Made by a program: the position numbers and the translations under genes. From Devosia sp. (GTDB lineage Bacteria > Pseudomonadota > Alphaproteobacteria > Rhizobiales > Devosiaceae), in assembly GCF_028290625.1 (NCBI RefSeq), contig NZ_JAQGJM010000017.1, positions 1-45,896 of the forward strand: DNA of 45,896 nucleotides, written 5' to 3'. Shown here piece after piece: positions 41,633 through 45,896 of this stretch. How positions within the stretch are numbered: the first letter of the stretch is position 1; each line of letters starts with the position of its first letter. Under the pieces are notes generated by a model. It did not search any database. It was not told where the DNA came from and was given only the letters and a program-made list of their open reading frames with translations.

Positions 41633-42370
41633 CTAAAACGAAAACTCTGAAAACCGCGCGCCCTTGCTGTCATAGACCAGCACGCGCCCGATCAACGGCT
41701 CGCCGATGCCGGTGATCAGCTTGATCGCCTCCATGGCCATCAGCGTGCCGATCACTCCTGTCAAAGGCCCCAGCACGCCATTGGCCTCGCAGGACGGCAG
41801 GTCGTCGTCACCGGCTTCCGCGGGATAGAGATCGGTGAATTTTGGCGCCGGGCTGCTATCGGCGCGCTGCAGGTGCGGTGCGAAAATCGTCAATTGCCCG
41901 TCGAACATGCCCACGGCCCCGCTCACCAGCGGTCGGCTTAGCGCCTCGCAGGCGGCGGCCACGGCGCGGCGGGTGTCCAGATTGTCCGAGCCATCCAGCA
42001 CCAGATCGTAGCCATCGACCAGCGCCTGGGCATTGGCGCCGTCGATGCGCACCTCATGGGCAACCATGCCCACATGCGGATTGAGCGCTGCCGCAAAGGC
42101 CACGGCGCTCGCCGTCTTGGCCTGCCCGATGGCATCCGTGCGATGAACGATCTGGCGCTGCAGGTTGGACAGCGACACGCTGTCATTGTCGACGATGCCG
42201 AGCGTGCCCACGCCGGCCGCCGCCATATACGCGATGGCGGGACTGCCCAGCCCGCCGGCCCCGATCACCAGCACACGCGCCTTCTGCAGCGCCTGCTGGC
42301 CGCCCCCGCCCATGCCCTTGAGCACCAGATGGCGGGCATAGCGGCGGCTTTCGTCTGGGCTAAAGGTCAC
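41633..42370 (-). CDS. MoeB/ThiF/HesA family adenylyltransferase
   Basis: A 245-residue E1-like enzyme that adenylates the C-terminal glycine of a ubiquitin-like sulfur carrier (MoaD or ThiS type). It has YARHLVLKGMGGGGQQAL, the nucleotide site VIGAGGLGSPAIAYMA, DNDSVSLSNLQRQIVHR, and a candidate catalytic Cys in LPSCEANGVLGPLTG. The zinc-binding paired CxxC motifs of E. coli MoeB are not seen. The start is GTG at 42370 ([11 protein letters not shown]), overlapping the upstream DUF2259 gene by 11 bp. Carrier partner unknown, as no moaD or thiS is near. Confidence 0.85.
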   Translation of the reverse strand: MTFSPDESRRYARHLVLKGMGGGGQQALQKARVLVIGAGGLGSPAIAYMAAAGVGTLGIVDNDSVSLSNLQRQIVHRTDAIGQAKTASAVAFAAALNPHVGMVAHEVRIDGANAQALVDGYDLVLDGSDNLDTRRAVAAACEALSRPLVSGAVGMFDGQLTIFAPHLQRADSSPAPKFTDLYPAEAGDDDLPSCEANGVLGPLTGVIGTLMAMEAIKLITGIGEPLIGRVLVYDSKGARFSEFSF

Positions 42371-43127
42371 GGGGCGCCAGCGGCACGGCGATAAAGCGCC
42401 GGTTCGGACCCTCAAAACCACCCGGATAGACCGAAATCACCGCAATGCCGACGCTGGTCGAGCCGGCATCCTGCGGCAGCACCACGCCATAGAGCCGATA
42501 GTTCAGCGGACAGCCGCGCGAGCGGGGCAGGGTCTCGTCCCGATGTAGCAGCCGCGTGTCGCCGCCAGCGGTGGTGAGGTTCAGCTCATACCCCATGGGC
42601 GGAGCGCCGAACAAGTCATCGCAGGGCGATGCGGATGTGGCGGTAAAGCGCGTCAGCGCCAGTTCGAAATCGCCCAGCACATCGCCGGGCACCGCATAGC
42701 CGGGCGCGCCGAAGCGCAGTTTGCTGCCGTCATTGTCGGGGGTTCCGTCGCCGATCAGCGCGGCGATCTCGGCCGGCACCACGATATCGAGGCCCTCCAA
42801 CGTTGCTTTGGCCTGGGTTCCGGCCTGAGCCCTGATCTCGTACAGCGTCGTGGTTTCGTCATTGGCCTGGGCGCGTACCGGCGTGCCGATCACCCAGTTG
42901 TCCATTTTCATGTCGAGCACGTAAATGCTCGAATAGGCAAAGCCCGAGCCGTCCTGCACGCCGAATTCCTCGAAGGCGAAATAGCGCCCGTCGCTGGAAA
43001 AGCCAATGAAATCGGCGAGCGCCCGGTCACCCGCCGTGGCGGGCGCTGCCAGCAGCAGGACCGCCAAAAGGCTAGCGGTTGCCCTGACCAGTCGAGCCAA
43101 ACCCGTTCGAGCCGCGTTCTGTAACAT
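42360..43127 (-). CDS. DUF2259 family secreted protein
   Basis: A 255-residue protein with a signal peptide ([20 protein letters not shown], cleavage near TAG) and the family's [20 protein letters not shown]. Two cysteines occur late in the protein (SPCDD and RGCPLNY) and may form a disulfide in the periplasm. Function unknown. The ATG at 43127 lies 56 bp inside the end of dut, an unusually long overlap; a TTG start ten codons later would shorten the signal region only slightly. Confidence 0.82.
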   Translation of the reverse strand: MLQNAARTGLARLVRATASLLAVLLLAAPATAGDRALADFIGFSSDGRYFAFEEFGVQDGSGFAYSSIYVLDMKMDNWVIGTPVRAQANDETTTLYEIRAQAGTQAKATLEGLDIVVPAEIAALIGDGTPDNDGSKLRFGAPGYAVPGDVLGDFELALTRFTATSASPCDDLFGAPPMGYELNLTTAGGDTRLLHRDETLPRSRGCPLNYRLYGVVLPQDAGSTSVGIAVISVYPGGFEGPNRRFIAVPLAPRDL

Positions 43128-43542
43128 CGAGCGAAGTCTCCACCACGAATTGGGGCATATTTACCGGGGCCACAACCATTTGCGCAATCCGTTCCCCGCG
43201 CGCAATGGCAAAAGCATCCTGTCCCAGATTGATCAGGATCACCTTGATCTCGCCGCGATAGTCGGCGTCGATCGTGCCGGGGGAATTCAGCACCGTGATG
43301 CCATGCTTGGCGGCCAACCCCGAGCGGGGCCGCACCTGCGCCTCGTAACCGATCGGCAGCGCCATGCAGAAGCCGCAGGGGATGAGCGCGCGCTGCCCCG
43401 GCGCCAGCACAACCGGTTCGCCCTCGGGCAGCGCCGCGGCCAGATCGGCCCCCGCCGCGCCCGCGCTATGGGCCATGGGGAGCGCCAGCCCCTTCCCATG
43501 AGGCAGCCAGACCAGGCCAATCGACACCACCACGCTGCTCAT
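43072..43542 (-). CDS. dut: dUTP diphosphatase
   Basis: A 156-residue trimeric dUTPase that keeps uracil out of DNA and supplies dUMP. The five family motifs are seen: [14 protein letters not shown], then [38 protein letters not shown] and the C-terminal [12 protein letters not shown] that closes over the substrate. Length is normal. Its ATG overlaps the stop of the upstream lipoprotein gene (ATGA), and its 3' end overlaps the DUF2259 gene. Confidence 0.95.
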   Translation of the reverse strand: MSSVVVSIGLVWLPHGKGLALPMAHSAGAAGADLAAALPEGEPVVLAPGQRALIPCGFCMALPIGYEAQVRPRSGLAAKHGITVLNSPGTIDADYRGEIKVILINLGQDAFAIARGERIAQMVVAPVNMPQFVVETSLDVTERGSNGFGSTGQGNR

Positions 43543-44147
43543 TGCACCCGCACCACGGCATAGAGTTCATCGGGCAGATCCGCGGTGCCGTCGATCAGGT
43601 TGAGGAACGGGATCACCTGCTCGGCCGATTTCTTGTCTGCCGCCAGCGTCATATTGGTATCGGTCACCTCAAGCCCCGCAAAATGCAGCGTGATGGCGTG
43701 GTCCTTGAAAAAGGCCTCGATCATCTGCCTGGTCTCCTCGTCCATCTTGTCATCGACGCCGATCTCGCTTTTCATGTCGGCGGTCGGCAGGGCCACGCGC
43801 ACCAGCCCCGGCCCAGCCGGCGTGAAGGTGATGGTCTGCTTCTCATTGCCCATGCTGAGCCCGGCAAAGGGGCCCTCCTCAGTCAGCACGCAGGTGGCGC
43901 TGCCGTCCTTGTTTTCGGTCAAGTCGCCCTTGGAGCAGAATTCGTCCTCGGCCGGCGCTCCGGCGCCCGCCTGCGCCGCATTGGTTTTGACCATGGCATA
44001 GAATTCGGGTGCCATGACCTGGGTCATCACCGCCTTGGCGCGGGTCATGCTGGTGACGGTGACGTCGACCTTGGCATCGATGCAGCCCGCTAGCCCCGTG
44101 GCCAGCAGCACAACGCCAGCCAGCCGGCCGGCCCAGTTCAAACCCAT
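43539..44147 (-). CDS. Putative lipoprotein, 202 residues
   Basis: Starts [20 protein letters not shown] followed by the lipobox LAGC, so the mature protein begins at a lipid-anchored Cys. The residue after it is Ile, which does not act as an inner-membrane retention signal. The mature part contains [20 protein letters not shown], two more cysteines (EFCSKGD and SATCVLTE), and acidic helices. I do not recognise the family. GGGAGAC precedes the ATG. It overlaps dut by 4 bp and follows ubiB by about 85 bp. Confidence 0.82.
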   Translation of the reverse strand: MGLNWAGRLAGVVLLATGLAGCIDAKVDVTVTSMTRAKAVMTQVMAPEFYAMVKTNAAQAGAGAPAEDEFCSKGDLTENKDGSATCVLTEEGPFAGLSMGNEKQTITFTPAGPGLVRVALPTADMKSEIGVDDKMDEETRQMIEAFFKDHAITLHFAGLEVTDTNMTLAADKKSAEQVIPFLNLIDGTADLPDELYAVVRVQ

Positions 44148-44233
44148 ATCCCGTCTCCCCAGACACCGGCGCACCGGCCGGCAATCTATGAGGCAGGGCG
44201 GTGGGGAGCAAGGTGGTGACGATTGATTGACGT

Positions 44234-45772
44234 CTAGACCGTGGCTAGCCGCCAGATCATCACCGCCACGAGGATCAGCCCCAGCCAGCCCAAAGCCAGC
44301 AGCATCCAGCGCGGGAAGACTTCGCGATTGTGCTTTTCCGCATGGAAATCGGCCAGCGCCAACTCGGCCTGGCTCAGAATAGTCGGCACCCGCCGCGCCG
44401 CATCGGAGAAAATCTTGAGCCCATCCTTGAGATCGGCCAGCTTGCCCGGCGGGCCCTCTTCGCGCCGCAGCCAGTCGCCCACCACCGGCTCTGCTATGGT
44501 CCAGATATCCAGCTCCGGGTCGAGCGCCCGCGCCACGCCCTCCACCAGCACCATGGACTTTTGCAGCAGCACCAGCTCGGGCCGCGCCTGCATCTGGAAC
44601 AGGTCGGTGATGGTGAAGAGCTGCCCCAGCACTCGAGCCATCGAAATGTCCTGCGCCGTGCGCCCATGCAGCGGCTCGCCGATCGAGCGGATCGCCAACG
44701 AGAAATCGTCCACCGATTGCGCCGCCGGCACATAGCCGATGTCGAAATGGCGCTGCGCTACCATGCGGTAATCCCGCGTGATGAAACCGAAGAGGATATC
44801 GGCGAGGAACCGTCGCTCCGCCCGGTTGATGCGGCCCATGATGCCGAAATCCACCGCCACCACGGCGCCGGTGCGCGGATCGGCGAACAGGTTGCCCGGA
44901 TGCATGTCGGCGTGGAAAAACCCGTCGCGGATGGCGTGCTTTAAAAAGCTCTGCAGCAATGTCCTGGCCAGCGCCTTGCGGTCCAGCCCCGCCGCGTCCA
45001 GAGCCGCATTGTCGCGGATCGGGATGCCGTCCACCCAGGTCGTGGTCAGCACGTTCTGCGCCGTGTGGTCCCAGCTCACCGTGGGGATGACGAAGCCTTC
45101 GTCGTCCTTGATGTTTTCGGCAAATTCGCTGATCGCCGCCGCTTCCAGCCGCAGGTCCAGTTCCAGTCGCGCCGAGCGGTCCAGCGTTTCCACCACTTGC
45201 GTGGGCTTCAGGCGCCGCGTCGACCGCACCAGCCGCTCGGCCAGCCGCGCGCCGGCATAATAGCTCTCGATATCGGCCATGAAGCGGTTTGCCACGCCCG
45301 GCCGCAGAATCTTGACCGCCACCGTTTTTTTCAGCCCCTCGGCAGGCACCAGCTTTGCCTGATGCACCTGCGCGATCGAGGCCGCCGCGATCGGCGCGGA
45401 CAGCTCGGTCAGCTCGGCCGCCTTGGTGCCCAGTGCTTCGAGCAGAATGCCCGGCACCAGAGCCGCATCGAACGGCTCCATCTTGTCCTGCAGGCCGGCC
45501 AGGTCCGCCGCCACTTCGGTGCCCACCACGTCGGGACGGGTCGCCAGCGTCTGGCCGAACTTCACATAGGTCGGCCCCAGCCGGTTGAGCGCCCGATTCA
45601 GCCGCTCCACATGGCCGGTGCGGCGCACAGATGGCCGCTCGATCACTCGGCCCAGCCCGATGCCAAAACGCAAGGGCAGCGGCAGGTCCCGCGTCACGAT
45701 GATCGACAGCGCACCCTCGCGCGCCAGCACATATCCGGCCCGGACCAGCCGGAAATAGGCGGAAATCAGCAT
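44234..45772 (-). CDS. ubiB: Ubiquinone biosynthesis protein UbiB (ABC1 kinase-like)
   Basis: A 512-residue atypical protein-kinase-like ATPase needed for ubiquinone synthesis. The ABC1 hallmark KxGQ is K71-F-G-Q74 in YVKFGQTLATRPD; the A-rich loop AAASIAQVHQA, HADMHPGNLF and VAVDFGIMGRINRAE follow in order. Two hydrophobic segments at the C-terminus (MLLALGWLGLILVAVMIW) anchor it to the inner membrane. In alphaproteobacteria ubiE usually lies just upstream; the window ends there. The ribosome site GGGAGAGG is supplied by the end of a palindromic repeat. Confidence 0.95.
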   Translation of the reverse strand: MLISAYFRLVRAGYVLAREGALSIIVTRDLPLPLRFGIGLGRVIERPSVRRTGHVERLNRALNRLGPTYVKFGQTLATRPDVVGTEVAADLAGLQDKMEPFDAALVPGILLEALGTKAAELTELSAPIAAASIAQVHQAKLVPAEGLKKTVAVKILRPGVANRFMADIESYYAGARLAERLVRSTRRLKPTQVVETLDRSARLELDLRLEAAAISEFAENIKDDEGFVIPTVSWDHTAQNVLTTTWVDGIPIRDNAALDAAGLDRKALARTLLQSFLKHAIRDGFFHADMHPGNLFADPRTGAVVAVDFGIMGRINRAERRFLADILFGFITRDYRMVAQRHFDIGYVPAAQSVDDFSLAIRSIGEPLHGRTAQDISMARVLGQLFTITDLFQMQARPELVLLQKSMVLVEGVARALDPELDIWTIAEPVVGDWLRREEGPPGKLADLKDGLKIFSDAARRVPTILSQAELALADFHAEKHNREVFPRWMLLALGWLGLILVAVMIWRLATV

Positions 45773-45896
45773 CCACCTCTCCCTTTGGGGGAGAGGTCGG
45801 CGCGCAGCGACGGGTGAGGGGGCTTTCCCCAGACACCGAGCCGAGAAAAGGCCCCCTCACCCGACCCAAGAGGGTCGACCTCTCCCCCAAAGGGAG
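45773..45896. repeat. Palindromic repeat, family D, abutting ubiB and cut by the window end
   Basis: Left CCTCTCCCTTTGGGGGAGAG and right CTCTCCCCCAAAGGGAG are inverted copies; inner parts GGGTGAGGGGGCTTT and AAGGCCCCCTCACCC pair as well. It occupies the whole space from the ubiB start to the window end, and its left tip provides the ubiB ribosome binding site. Confidence 0.88.

Noticed and set aside
44148..45890. Reverse frame extending the lipoprotein gene upstream through ubiB
   Set aside because: The extension is out of frame with ubiB and runs through the family D repeat; the lipoprotein signal peptide with its own ribosome site begins at 44147.

Overview
Most of this window (about position 2,070 to the end) looks like the chromosome of a high-GC alphaproteobacterium of the order Hyphomicrobiales (Rhizobiales), most like Devosia or a relative. 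The reasons are gene order (irr divergent from fabA-fabB; murU-addB-addA-trxA; cnoX-LON-Trm112; rpmI-rplT-pheS), a RIME-like rhizobial intergenic element, and several families of palindromic intergenic repeats. The first ~2 kb does not fit. It carries mtlF (partial), mtlG and the front of mtlK in a form typical of the Pseudomonas fluorescens group, plus a Pseudomonas-type REP pair. The change falls inside the mtlK ATPase gene, near its most conserved stretch, and the reading frame stays open. An assembly chimera is the simplest explanation; recombination or transfer is the alternative.

Layout. 1-2541: polyol ABC transporter genes across the junction. 2542-3044: repeats, a terminator and a possible operator. 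3045-7806: opgG-opgI-opgH-opgC, an operon for osmoregulated periplasmic glucan synthesis, including a 45-residue gene (opgI) that is easily missed. 7819-8253: a 61-codon reverse-strand gene and tRNA-Gly(GCC). 8439-11181: cnoX, LON-domain, Trm112 and family 2 glycosyltransferase genes. 11215-12266: two reverse-strand paralogous secreted proteins of 104 residues with matching upstream boxes and terminators. 12434-17750: rpmI, rplT, then pheS and pheT separated by a hypothetical gene and an exonuclease gene. 17937-26110: murU, addB, addA and two thioredoxins (CGPC and CQPC). 26280-28684: a NagZ-like GH3 enzyme and a LolA-like carrier. 28856-33244: uppP (reverse), then GST-queG-SDR-GNAT. 33433-37853: hydrolase, infC (probable AUU start), and a reverse operon nat-ydeI-like-DUF1697-rbsK. 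37953-39013: a hypothetical gene and a brnT-brnA toxin-antitoxin pair. 39019-41465: irr divergent from fabA-fabB. 41633-45772: a reverse group of ubiB, lipoprotein, dut, DUF2259 and MoeB/ThiF-like genes.

Most operons are tightly packed, with ATGA, GTGA or TTGA stop-start overlaps that suggest translational coupling. Intergenic DNA is rich in palindromic repeats. One family (five copies of about 79 bp, each a pair of hairpins) shows compensatory changes in its stems, and three of the five copies lie between convergent genes. Other families sit directly against the start codons of queG and ubiB. Cell-envelope functions recur: OPG synthesis, MurU and NagZ-like peptidoglycan recycling, UppP, LolA and fatty acid synthesis.
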